Shown here: positions 14,075 through 20,577 of the stretch, piece by piece
Layout: each line of letters opens with the position of its first letter
How positions within the stretch are numbered: position 1 is the stretch's first letter
Virus record (IMG/VR): IMGVR_UViG_3300044961_000497
Location: 1-36,717 of that record
Reading direction: 5' to 3' (one strand)
Length of the DNA stretch: 36,717 nucleotides
Source: a virus
Notes under the pieces: generated by a model
Told to the model about the DNA's origin: nothing
The model's database searches: none
The model's input: the letters and a program-made list of their open reading frames with translations, nothing else
Translations under genes and position numbers: made by a program

Positions 14075-15050
14075 CACACCACTCACCGCTCCGTTTCCGT
14101 ATTTTGGTGGCAAGAGCAGAGCAGCCTCACTGATATGGTCGCGTTTCGGCGCCTCAACACTCAAATGTTACGCCGAACCGTTTCTCGGTAGCGCGGCCGT
14201 GTTTTTGCAGGCTCCTGCCGAGTTTCGTGGGCAAGTGACCTTGAACGACAAAGACGGGTTGCTCGTTAATTTCTGGCGTGCTGTCGTGAGGCACCCGGAC
14301 GAGGTTGCGGAAGCTGCTACTCAACCGGTGTTTGAGGCGGATTTGCACGCACGGCATGCAACACTCGTGAACGCTCGTGAGCGACTCACTGCGCGCCTGA
14401 TGGGAGACCCAGACTATTGTGAGCCTAAGCTCGCCGGTTGGTGGGCATGGGGGGCGTGCGTCTGGATTGGCGGCAAATGGTGCTCTGGAAACGGACCATG
14501 GAACATTGGCCCCGACGAAGAAGGTTTCCCAGTGCTGCAACGATTTGATGGCGATGTAGGTGTATGTCGTCAGCTGCCACACTTAGGGGGCGCCGGTAAG
14601 GGTGTGTGTCGGAAGCTGCAATCTCCAGATGGCGACCGTCTCGAATGGGTGACGAGCTGGCTCCGCCGTCTACAATGCGCGTTTCGCGATGCTCGTGTCG
14701 CATGCGGATCGTGGGAGCGTATTTGCACACCGAGCACGCTGACTTACTTTGGCACGTGTGCTGTTCTGCTCGATCCTCCCTACTCGCAGACGGATGCTGT
14801 CTATGCCGTGGACGACAATTCCATCGCCCACGAGGTGCGGAAATGGTGCATCGAGAACGGGGGCAACCCTTTGCTGCGGATTGCACTATGCGGGCATGCA
14901 GGCGAACACGAAGAACTCGAACGGCTCGGTTGGGCAGTAGCGACGTGGAAGAAACTGGCTGGCTACAGTGCAAAGATACGCGGCGGTGACGACCGGGAGA
15001 GAATATGGTTTTCGCCACACTGCATACCTTCTGCGGAAGACCTGCTCTAA
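14061..15050 (+). CDS. DNA adenine N6-methyltransferase, Dam/D12 class
   Basis: A 329-residue methylase. Motif I region: PFPYFGGKSRAASLIW (about residues 11-26), then AEPFLGSAAVFL. The catalytic motif is VLLDPPYSQTDAVY (DPPY about 238-241). DKDGLLVNFWRAVVRHPDE is the usual middle helix. It probably methylates phage DNA to evade host restriction; the target site cannot be told from sequence. No cognate restriction enzyme is adjacent. The ATG at 14061 is preferred to an upstream ATG at 13998 because the protein proper begins there. It is the last gene of the plus operon and ends 7 bases before the convergent minus operon, with no evident terminator. Confidence 0.92.
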   Translation: MTHTDTPLTAPFPYFGGKSRAASLIWSRFGASTLKCYAEPFLGSAAVFLQAPAEFRGQVTLNDKDGLLVNFWRAVVRHPDEVAEAATQPVFEADLHARHATLVNARERLTARLMGDPDYCEPKLAGWWAWGACVWIGGKWCSGNGPWNIGPDEEGFPVLQRFDGDVGVCRQLPHLGGAGKGVCRKLQSPDGDRLEWVTSWLRRLQCAFRDARVACGSWERICTPSTLTYFGTCAVLLDPPYSQTDAVYAVDDNSIAHEVRKWCIENGGNPLLRIALCGHAGEHEELERLGWAVATWKKLAGYSAKIRGGDDRERIWFSPHCIPSAEDLL

Positions 15051-15057
15051 GACAATC

Positions 15058-15073
15058 TCACCTGACGAGCTTG
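15058..15073. repeat. 16-bp direct repeat, right copy
   Basis: Identical to 14039-14054. It forms the 3' end of the minus-strand winged-helix gene. Confidence 0.8.
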
Positions 15074-15351
15074 AAGAACCGCGTGCGGTTTTGGCCGACG
15101 GTGAACAGGCCGCAGTTGATTAGTTTCCCATCGGCGACCATCTGCATTGCGATGCGGTGCGCCTTCCGTAGTGTGCAGCCCCACATCGTGGCGAGCTGAA
15201 CGGTCGATTTTGCTCCGCGCGGTGGCACGCCCTGCGCACCGATGTTGCGCCAAAGCGCATCGTCGGACTGTGTGCCGATGATTGTCACACGCTCCGTGTC
15301 AGAGCGTGGCTGCTCGTGCGGCTGGCGCGACGTATGTCTGCGTGTGTACAT
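15058..15351 (-). CDS. Winged-helix DNA-binding protein of unknown role
   Basis: At most 97 residues. Residues about 45-97 form a winged helix: AKSTVQLATMWGCTLRKAHRIAMQMVADGKLINCGLFTVGQNRTRFFKLV, where the recognition helix is followed by a beta wing. The ATG at 15351 overlaps the upstream gene by 53 bases. A GTG at 15288, 10 bases after the upstream stop and just behind a GGAG, is an alternative start giving about 76 residues and is perhaps more likely. It is the promoter-distal gene of the late operon and could be a late regulator. Confidence 0.7.
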   Translation of the reverse strand: MYTRRHTSRQPHEQPRSDTERVTIIGTQSDDALWRNIGAQGVPPRGAKSTVQLATMWGCTLRKAHRIAMQMVADGKLINCGLFTVGQNRTRFFKLVR

Positions 15352-16111
15352 GCGGTAGTTCTCCTTTGGATACGCCCCGCCAGTCGATCAGGTGAAAGCC
15401 CGGCAAGCACCTGCCGTGCGGAACGACCTTGCGACCATGGCGGGTGAGTTTCTGCCATGCGTGCGTGACGATCGAGAGCGCCTGCTGCCCTCGATACACA
15501 CCTGCCCTGTGGCGATGGGACGAAATGAGAATTTGCGGGATTGGCTCGCCGTTGCGGAGCGCCTCCAGCTGCTCGCATGCAAGCGCGATTGAAAGGCCGC
15601 CAGCCTCCAAATACGGTCTCGACGTGGTCCCGATATGGTGCTGGGCCACGAGGCGCAAACCATGCGCATCCAGCGTCAGTCGCGGCCACGCGTGCAGGCC
15701 CGTCTCTGGATTCGGCTCCGCATCAAAGTCTTTGCCGATGCCCGCCTCGACTGTTTGCGTGTGGCACTCGGTGCCCTCGACGACGAACACCTTCTCGGCG
15801 TGCTTCACAATTTCCCAGCACGTGCCGATTGCAGCCCCAACATGGTCACACCACTCGCCGGAAATTACCTCGGTCGATTTATGGTGAATGCCCTCGACCA
15901 AGTCGCCGTTGAACAGTACCGCAAAAGGATGTTTTCCCGCGATCTGGAGCACGTCTTTTACCATCTGTTGCCAGCACTGCCAGAGCCATTCCTGCCCAGC
16001 GTTGAGCGTGTATTTGGAACCGTGATACAGCTTCAGCCCCGGTGGGCAAAGACCATACACCGAGCCGCAATGCAGGTCAGAGAGACAGAGTAAAAGCTTT
16101 GGTGTCTTCAT
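15299..16111 (-). CDS. Calcineurin-like metallophosphoesterase
   Basis: A 270-residue protein with the metallophosphoesterase motifs in order: LLCLSDLHCGS (Asp-x-His, about residues 7-17), LFNGDLVEG (GD, about 66-74), VVEGTECHTQ (GxxxxH-like, about 109-118), AQHHIG and ISSHRHRAG (H-x-H, about 196-204). It hydrolyses phosphodiester or phosphomonoester bonds; the substrate is unknown, with nucleic acid ends or cyclic nucleotide defence signals as possibilities. It is placed after the small membrane proteins at the end of the late operon and overlaps the gene upstream by ATGA. Confidence 0.88.
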   Translation of the reverse strand: MKTPKLLLCLSDLHCGSVYGLCPPGLKLYHGSKYTLNAGQEWLWQCWQQMVKDVLQIAGKHPFAVLFNGDLVEGIHHKSTEVISGEWCDHVGAAIGTCWEIVKHAEKVFVVEGTECHTQTVEAGIGKDFDAEPNPETGLHAWPRLTLDAHGLRLVAQHHIGTTSRPYLEAGGLSIALACEQLEALRNGEPIPQILISSHRHRAGVYRGQQALSIVTHAWQKLTRHGRKVVPHGRCLPGFHLIDWRGVSKGELPHVHTQTYVAPAARAATL

Positions 16112-16296
16112 GCTGTTGCCGGTGCGTGCATATCGATCTCGCAGGAGTAGTGCTCTTGCTCACCAGTCTCCGGCCACGCCACGATGTAGGTCCAACCTCC
16201 CTCGCGTCTTACGACACCCGTGACGACACCGTGAACTTCGTCGTTGGCGCGAAGCCGAACGATGTCGCCGATGTCAAACGCGGGTGGAGAATTCAC
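16108..16296 (-). CDS. Small beta-barrel-like protein
   Basis: A 62-residue protein with an SH3/Tudor-like strand pattern: FDIGDIVRLRANDEVHGVVTGVVRREGGWTYIVAWPETGEQEHYSCEIDMH. It is joined by ATGA overlaps to both neighbours. I do not recognise the family; the GDIVRL...GVVTG...W.Y.V pattern is typical of small barrels in phage operons. Confidence 0.72.
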   Translation of the reverse strand: MNSPPAFDIGDIVRLRANDEVHGVVTGVVRREGGWTYIVAWPETGEQEHYSCEIDMHAPATA

Positions 16297-16532
16297 AGGT
16301 CTAGTTTGCTTTTGATCCGCTCGATCTCCAATTCGAGGTGCGCTTGCTTCACGCGGATCGCTGCGATTTCAGTGTCAAACCGCTGGTGCGTGCCAAGGAT
16401 TCCCTTGAGCTGTTCCTTGATTACGATGAGGTCATCGCGCATGGCAGTATGCGATGAGGCAACCCGCCAGAGCAGCGGGAAAATCACGCCCGTGGTGATG
16501 ACCTGAATGACTGTGCCCCACTCGACGTTCAT
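16293..16532 (-). CDS. Membrane-anchored coiled-coil protein, holin or XhlA-like candidate
   Basis: A 79-residue protein with one N-terminal hydrophobic helix (VIQVITTGVIFPLLWRVA, about residues 7-24) and a coiled coil (DDLIVIKEQLKGILGTHQRFDTEIAAIRVKQAHLELEIERIKSKL). This resembles haemolysin XhlA-like or holin-accessory proteins in lysis cassettes, but those usually carry the membrane helix at the C-terminus. A role in lysis is inferred from size, topology and clustering with other small membrane proteins. Confidence 0.65.
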   Translation of the reverse strand: MNVEWGTVIQVITTGVIFPLLWRVASSHTAMRDDLIVIKEQLKGILGTHQRFDTEIAAIRVKQAHLELEIERIKSKLDL

Positions 16533-16750
16533 CGGCCTCTCAACTCCCGGACAATGCCCCGTCCGTGGAACAAGACGCGAGCAGCTGCATGCACAGGCTC
16601 AGCACACATGCAAATGACGTGCTGAAAAACTCGATACGCACGACACCCCATTTGCCCGCTGCGCTCCAACGAGGAGACAACAAGCGCAGACGTGCCATAG
16701 AGCGCGAGCCATAGGAGAATCGCCAGCGAGATGAGGAGTAGCGGGTTCAT
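16529..16750 (-). CDS. Small membrane protein, lysis cassette candidate
   Basis: A 73-residue protein with one N-terminal membrane helix (LLLISLAILLWLALYGTSALVVS, about residues 4-26) and a basic cysteine-containing C-terminal part. The ATG at 16750 overlaps the stop of the upstream gene (ATGA), which supports this start over one at 16909. It may be a pinholin, spanin subunit or structural membrane protein; no family recognised. Confidence 0.68.
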   Translation of the reverse strand: MNPLLLISLAILLWLALYGTSALVVSSLERSGQMGCRAYRVFQHVICMCAEPVHAAARVLFHGRGIVRELRGR

Positions 16751-17253
16751 GGCAAAATAGTTGAGCGCGTCGTGCGGAACGCAAACCAGATTCCGGATGC
16801 GAGCACCGGACCGATGATGAGGGATGCCGGAGCGAGCGCAGGTAGCGTCCACGCGGTCGCCATGCCAAGCACGCCGGAGCCTGCCAGCCCTATGGCAATC
16901 GTGGGCCATTCACGCCTCCATGCCATGTATCCAAGAATCAGATACAGCATGCCAACCAGCATTGCGATAATTGCCCCTTTGTGAGCAGCTGCGGCTTTGA
17001 TAATGTCGGCTTGCGCCTGCGATCCGCCAATAATGGTGTCGGCTTGCTCGCGGAGGATGAGCGGCTGATCTGGTGCAGGCGGCACGAGCCACTCGCGCGT
17101 CAGGGTTTGCCTCGTCACGCCCTGCGGATTCTCCGGTTGCTGCACTGTGGCAACGTTCGGCGTGATCGTGGATGAGCCGCCTTTTTGAGGTCGCGGCACG
17201 CTGTTACAACCGGCGAGGAAGGCGATGGCGAGGATGGCAAATAGGGTTCTCAT
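16747..17253 (-). CDS. Lipoprotein with additional membrane helices
   Basis: A 168-residue protein. The N-terminal signal with lipobox LAGC (MRTLFAILAIAFLAGCNS) predicts lipidation at Cys16. After a polar periplasmic stretch of about 75 residues come three hydrophobic segments: IIAMLVGMLYLILGYMAW, PTIAIGLAGSGVLGMATAW and SLIIGPVLASGIWFAF. The C-terminal half resembles a multi-span holin. The combination of a lipoprotein signal and holin-like helices is unusual. The ATG at 17253 was chosen for the signal peptide; it overlaps the preceding stop. Confidence 0.75.
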   Translation of the reverse strand: MRTLFAILAIAFLAGCNSVPRPQKGGSSTITPNVATVQQPENPQGVTRQTLTREWLVPPAPDQPLILREQADTIIGGSQAQADIIKAAAAHKGAIIAMLVGMLYLILGYMAWRREWPTIAIGLAGSGVLGMATAWTLPALAPASLIIGPVLASGIWFAFRTTRSTILP

Positions 17254-17462
17254 CGTGCGGTCTCCATGGCTTTGCGCAGCTCGTCGCGTTGTTCGGGTGT
17301 CCACTGGTCCCAGTCCGTGCCGTATCGAGCGCGAAACTCCTCCAGCACCTCGCGCTTCGTTGGTGCTGGCAGCCGCTCGGGTTGCTGCCTTTGCGAGCAA
17401 CCAACAGCCACCACAAGCAGGATGGCGAGAACAGGCAAAGCGAGCGATTGCATGAGTCTCAT
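17250..17462 (-). CDS. Small lipoprotein, Rz1-type spanin candidate
   Basis: A 70-residue protein with a signal peptide and lipobox (LPVLAILLVVAVGC, Cys22), then a proline/glutamine-rich mature start (SQRQQPERLPAPTK) and a charged helix (REVLEEFRARYGTDWDQWTPEQRDELRKAM). Size, lipobox and proline content fit an outer-membrane spanin, but the embedded Rz1-in-Rz arrangement is absent. It is joined by overlaps to both neighbours. Confidence 0.72.
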   Translation of the reverse strand: MRLMQSLALPVLAILLVVAVGCSQRQQPERLPAPTKREVLEEFRARYGTDWDQWTPEQRDELRKAMETAR

Positions 17463-17848
17463 GGCTCGAAGGGGTTTTGTTCAGGCTTCGGTGTGAAAAC
17501 AATGATCGGGCATTGCCACATGAGCTGCTGCAATGGATGGTATCCATCGCTCTCGCCGCACCACGTGAGCAGGTCGGCGGGCAGCACCTTGCGACCGTGC
17601 GCATCCTCAATGATGGGCGCCTTGTGCAAGGCGGATGTCGCGTTGAACTGTTCGACTTCCGCGACCTTGTCCGGCGTGTCCAAATGCAAACAGTGCGCCG
17701 AGAACAACGCGCGCTCTTCATCGCTGAACGGACGAGCGACAGGGACCAGCGTATTCGTTAATTCGATACGCGCGGCTTCCGGTAGGTCAGCGAAACGTGG
17801 TGCAAGGTTAGCCTGCACTGCTGCGATGAGTTGTTGCAATGCGCTCAT
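17459..17848 (-). CDS. Unknown late protein
   Basis: A 129-residue soluble protein with an N-terminal helix (LQQLIAAVQANLAPRFADLPEAARIELTNTLVPVARPFSDEERALFSAHC) and a mixed C-terminal region (LPADLLTWCGESDGYHPLQQLMWQCPIIVFTPK). I recognise no endolysin motif (no Glu-8-Asp-5-Thr, amidase or peptidase metal site). It sits between the fibre-like genes and the membrane-protein cluster. Confidence 0.75.
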   Translation of the reverse strand: MSALQQLIAAVQANLAPRFADLPEAARIELTNTLVPVARPFSDEERALFSAHCLHLDTPDKVAEVEQFNATSALHKAPIIEDAHGRKVLPADLLTWCGESDGYHPLQQLMWQCPIIVFTPKPEQNPFEP

Positions 17849-17851
17849 GGC

Positions 17852-18691
17852 TTAATCACACGGCGGCCTCCCTCGCCGAATTAGAAACTCTCGCACGATT
17901 GCGTCCAACTGTGCCATTTGAGTCGGCGTCATCGAACCGATGCCAATGAGCGAGAACACTTGTGTAGCGTTAACTCCGAACGCTACAGCGCCACTTTCTA
18001 TGCGATACGCTCCGAAAACAATATTGACCGAGTTTGCTCCAACCGAACGCGAGCCGGTTTGTGTCGCGCCATCTTGCGCCCCATTCCGGAATAGCCGCAG
18101 ATCAGTTGATGACGCACTCGAAAACGCCAGCCGCGCAACTGCCGTGGCAGCCGCTGCGCCAGGTACAGCATTCGCTGTGGAATTATTTCGGCGTCCGACC
18201 GCATTTCCAACACCAGATGTATTATTCCGCTCCAGCGCCACAAGATTTGTATTGCCCGTGAACGCTCCTCCAAAAAGGAACCGCGGTTGCAAGACAGGAC
18301 CGGAGTAATACGCACCAAAACCGAAGCAAGTGATTGGAACATCAGATAACCCCAACTGGGAGTCCAAGTATTTTCCATTACTCCCATTCTGCACCAGCCC
18401 ATCAGCGTCGCTGTAGTCGCCAGAGACATACCCGACATTGGTCGCATTGCCGACCGCACCCGCTCGATTGAACGCTGGCACCACGATGCCGTTGATGCCA
18501 CCGTCGAACGTATGTGCGTACAAATTCGCCGGGTTCAGCCCCATCGTGTTTACCAACGAGCTGAACAGGTAGTTGTATGCCCGATACGCCGAAACTGGCA
18601 GCGACCCACCCACCGCTGCGACACGGGCAGCGTAGTCGAGGGTGAGGGGGTGATTTGAGCTACCGCCAAATATGACAGGGAAGAATTGCAT
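17852..18691 (-). CDS. Tail-fibre-like protein with LamG-like C-terminus
   Basis: A 279-residue protein rich in Gly, Ala, Asn and Ser. The C-terminal third (STDLRLFRNGAQDG, SVNIVFGAYRIESGAVAFGV, FSLIGIGSMTPTQMAQLDAIVREFL) follows the pattern of LamG/concanavalin-like domains common in phage adhesins, in which a jelly-roll is followed by a 'Lt..q...l..iv..f' helix. It could bind host surface glycans or decorate the capsid. Position after the head-tail connector genes leaves either open. Confidence 0.7.
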   Translation of the reverse strand: MQFFPVIFGGSSNHPLTLDYAARVAAVGGSLPVSAYRAYNYLFSSLVNTMGLNPANLYAHTFDGGINGIVVPAFNRAGAVGNATNVGYVSGDYSDADGLVQNGSNGKYLDSQLGLSDVPITCFGFGAYYSGPVLQPRFLFGGAFTGNTNLVALERNNTSGVGNAVGRRNNSTANAVPGAAAATAVARLAFSSASSTDLRLFRNGAQDGATQTGSRSVGANSVNIVFGAYRIESGAVAFGVNATQVFSLIGIGSMTPTQMAQLDAIVREFLIRRGRPPCD

Positions 18692-18694
18692 CGG

Positions 18695-19204
18695 TCAGGA
18701 GGCGAACCGGAAGCCTTCGAGAATCCAAGTAAACTGCTCGGCACTTGCGGGAGCATATGCACCGCGCACCTCGATCAGTCCGTAGAGGTCAACTCCATCA
18801 GGGATCGTAAGCACGACCGGCGTGCCTGTCGCAGCAGTCCCACGTCCTGCGGCACCGTTCGAAAACGCGCGATCGACTGTCACGTCGAACGCTGCGACAT
18901 ACCCGTCGATCGGGGCAGTCCAGACCGCTCCATCGCCTGCGCCTGGTACGGGAGACTGTGTGAAGAGATGCACTCGAAACGATGCTCCCGTGGTGCCTGT
19001 GCCGCTCTTGCGAACACGGACCGCCTCGATGCGGACCGCACCACCAGTAGAGCAATTTGCGAATCGCAGCGGTACAACACTGCTCGCCACAGTCGAGTTC
19101 GCTAAAGCCTGCCCTGATGCGTAGGTCGTTGTGTTCGTGGGGCGGGTGAAACTGGCTTGCGCCGTGAAACCGAAACCGGAAGAAGTGGAAGGACGTGTGC
19201 TCAT
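18695..19204 (-). CDS. Virion-associated beta-rich protein
   Basis: A 169-residue beta-rich protein with few charged residues, many Thr/Ser/Gly/Ala and a regular strand pattern (VRIEAVRVRKSGTGTTGASFRVHLFTQSP, GYVAAFDVTVDRAF, TPVVLTIPDGVDLYGLIEVRGAY). Such proteins are recurrent unnamed neighbours of head or tail genes. It is a structural or decoration protein by inference. It ends 3 bases before the LamG-like gene. Confidence 0.72.
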   Translation of the reverse strand: MSTRPSTSSGFGFTAQASFTRPTNTTTYASGQALANSTVASSVVPLRFANCSTGGAVRIEAVRVRKSGTGTTGASFRVHLFTQSPVPGAGDGAVWTAPIDGYVAAFDVTVDRAFSNGAAGRGTAATGTPVVLTIPDGVDLYGLIEVRGAYAPASAEQFTWILEGFRFAS

Positions 19205-19797
19205 AGGTAAGTCTGCCTGTAGTTGGAGAGAAGAAGCTGCGCCTTGTCGTAATCCGACATCGCGTCAGTGTAATTGTTCGGATTGCCACCTGCGTAGTAG
19301 TACCTGCAAAGCAATAGAATCGCCTGCCGAATCGACTGCGGCACGTACGTTTGCCCGGCAGTGAACTTCACCTCGATGGCATCGGGACGTACGTCAGTAT
19401 CTTGCGGCCACTCATTCACGGGGAGGATGCCTTGTTGAGCTACCCGATACTCACCGCTTGCCAGAGTTGTTTGAACACCATCCACGTAGTGCTTCACGTA
19501 TTGAACGGACATCACAGGCCACCGAGGAAGCTGCAAGAAAGCGTTCGAAGCCGGTTCCTTGAACAGATTCACCGGCACGTTTCTGGACTTCGGCCACGCC
19601 GAGAACCTGGCTATGTAGATGACGGAACCGTAATCCTGCCCCGTCACACGGCGCACCTCGTCCATCGCAGCTGACTTCAAATCTGTAATAGCTGCATCCT
19701 CCGACGTAGAATCAACACGCAGAAAATCCTTGACAGCCGAGAGCGAAGGTGCATCGGACGAGTCAGTTACAATCTCAAGCGTGTGGTAAATGGTCAC
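19201..19797 (-). CDS. Head-tail connector, phiE125 gp8/HK97 gp6-like
   Basis: A 198-residue protein matching the connector family: N-terminal DAPSLSAVKDFLRVDSTSEDAAITDLKSAAMDEVRRVTG, a central beta region with LPRWPVMSVQYVKHYVDG, a FTAGQTYVPQSIRQAILLLCRYYY segment and a helical end. It forms the ring under the portal. The start is GTG at 19797, overlapping the upstream stop (GTGA). Connector after capsid is the usual order, although this whole head module is displaced behind the tail genes. Confidence 0.87.
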   Translation of the reverse strand: MTIYHTLEIVTDSSDAPSLSAVKDFLRVDSTSEDAAITDLKSAAMDEVRRVTGQDYGSVIYIARFSAWPKSRNVPVNLFKEPASNAFLQLPRWPVMSVQYVKHYVDGVQTTLASGEYRVAQQGILPVNEWPQDTDVRPDAIEVKFTAGQTYVPQSIRQAILLLCRYYYAGGNPNNYTDAMSDYDKAQLLLSNYRQTYL

Positions 19798-20057
19798 AGG
19801 AGGGAGCTTCCAGAGCGCTTACGACGAGGCTTTGCCGAGATAGTGTCCACACTGGGTGTAGTGGCATCCTCTACGACGGGTGCGGAGGTCTCGACGATGG
19901 AGGGTTCGATGGTCTCGTTTGCGACCTCAAGCGGAACACAGAAGCCCGCCCTGACCCACGCCGCGGCCAAATCAAAGGGCAGGTCCGCAACCTCCTTCGC
20001 CGAAAAAACCCGCTCGGTCGTTCCGAGCGAGGTGAGAAACTGTACTTTCGTAGTCAT
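19794..20057 (-). CDS. Small head-module protein of unknown function
   Basis: An 87-residue protein. The first 50 residues (VQFLTSLGTTERVFSAKEVADLPFDLAAAWVRAGFCVPL) resemble small proteins often encoded between capsid and connector genes, with the 'a..Wv.aG.a' motif. The rest is Thr/Val/Glu-rich and ends in a basic KPRRKR. It is the first gene after the hairpin at 20070-20105. Confidence 0.75.
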   Translation of the reverse strand: MTTKVQFLTSLGTTERVFSAKEVADLPFDLAAAWVRAGFCVPLEVANETIEPSIVETSAPVVEDATTPSVDTISAKPRRKRSGSSLL

Positions 20058-20060
20058 GGG

Positions 20061-20105
20061 AAAAAGGAGAAGGGGCGCGTGCCACTACCAAAACACGCGC
20101 CCCTT
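20061..20105 (-). terminator. Hairpin terminator after the capsid genes
   Basis: A perfect 12-bp stem (AAGGGGCGCGTG at 20070-20081 with CACGCGCCCCTT at 20094-20105) and a 12-base loop. On the transcribed minus strand it is followed by CTCCTTTTT. It probably terminates or attenuates part of the late transcripts, keeping capsid expression above that of the downstream genes. Confidence 0.8.
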
Positions 20106-20110
20106 CAATA

Positions 20111-20554
20111 TCAGGCAGTGCCTGAAACAGGAGCAACGAACGCCTCGCCGAGAACGTTCGCACCTTGCGCCGGAGCCTGCGACTTAACCCCGTAGAGGAC
20201 GGCAAGGATCGCCTCGACGGCACTGTTCTGCACGGAGCGCGAGACGACCAAACGGACATACCGCTTGGTCGGCTTTGCGACGTCCACGTAGAACACCTTT
20301 TCAGCGTCGGCAACGGCGATGGTCTGGTTAGACCCCGCAACGTCGGTGGCGTCCGACAGATTGGCAGTATCGCCATGAACGAGCTTCAGCGACTGCACCC
20401 CGCCGTTGGTGATGGCACCCATTTGGACGATGAAGGCCACGCCAGACGCGTCGGAAACGTCGATGATGTCGGAGTTGATGGTTGTCTGCCCGGCCACACC
20501 TGCTGACGGGAGCATGGCACGCCGGATAGAGTTTACTGAAGTGAACTGATTCAT
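20111..20554 (-). CDS. Putative head decoration protein
   Basis: A 147-residue beta-rich protein (SGVAFIVQMGAITNGGVQSLKLVHGDTANLSDATDVAGS; RYVRLVVSRSVQNSAVEAILAVLYG). Its position directly after the major capsid gene and its size match head decoration or stabilisation proteins. The start lies in a G-poor CAATACCTGACCCAAT leader. No specific family motif is recognised. Confidence 0.72.
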   Translation of the reverse strand: MNQFTSVNSIRRAMLPSAGVAGQTTINSDIIDVSDASGVAFIVQMGAITNGGVQSLKLVHGDTANLSDATDVAGSNQTIAVADAEKVFYVDVAKPTKRYVRLVVSRSVQNSAVEAILAVLYGVKSQAPAQGANVLGEAFVAPVSGTA

Positions 20555-20577
20555 ATTGGGTCAGGTATTGAGGTGGA

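Noticed and set aside
15299-16111. Endolysin
   Set aside because: The product has the full set of metallophosphoesterase motifs (DxH, GD, HxH) and no peptidoglycan-hydrolase motif.
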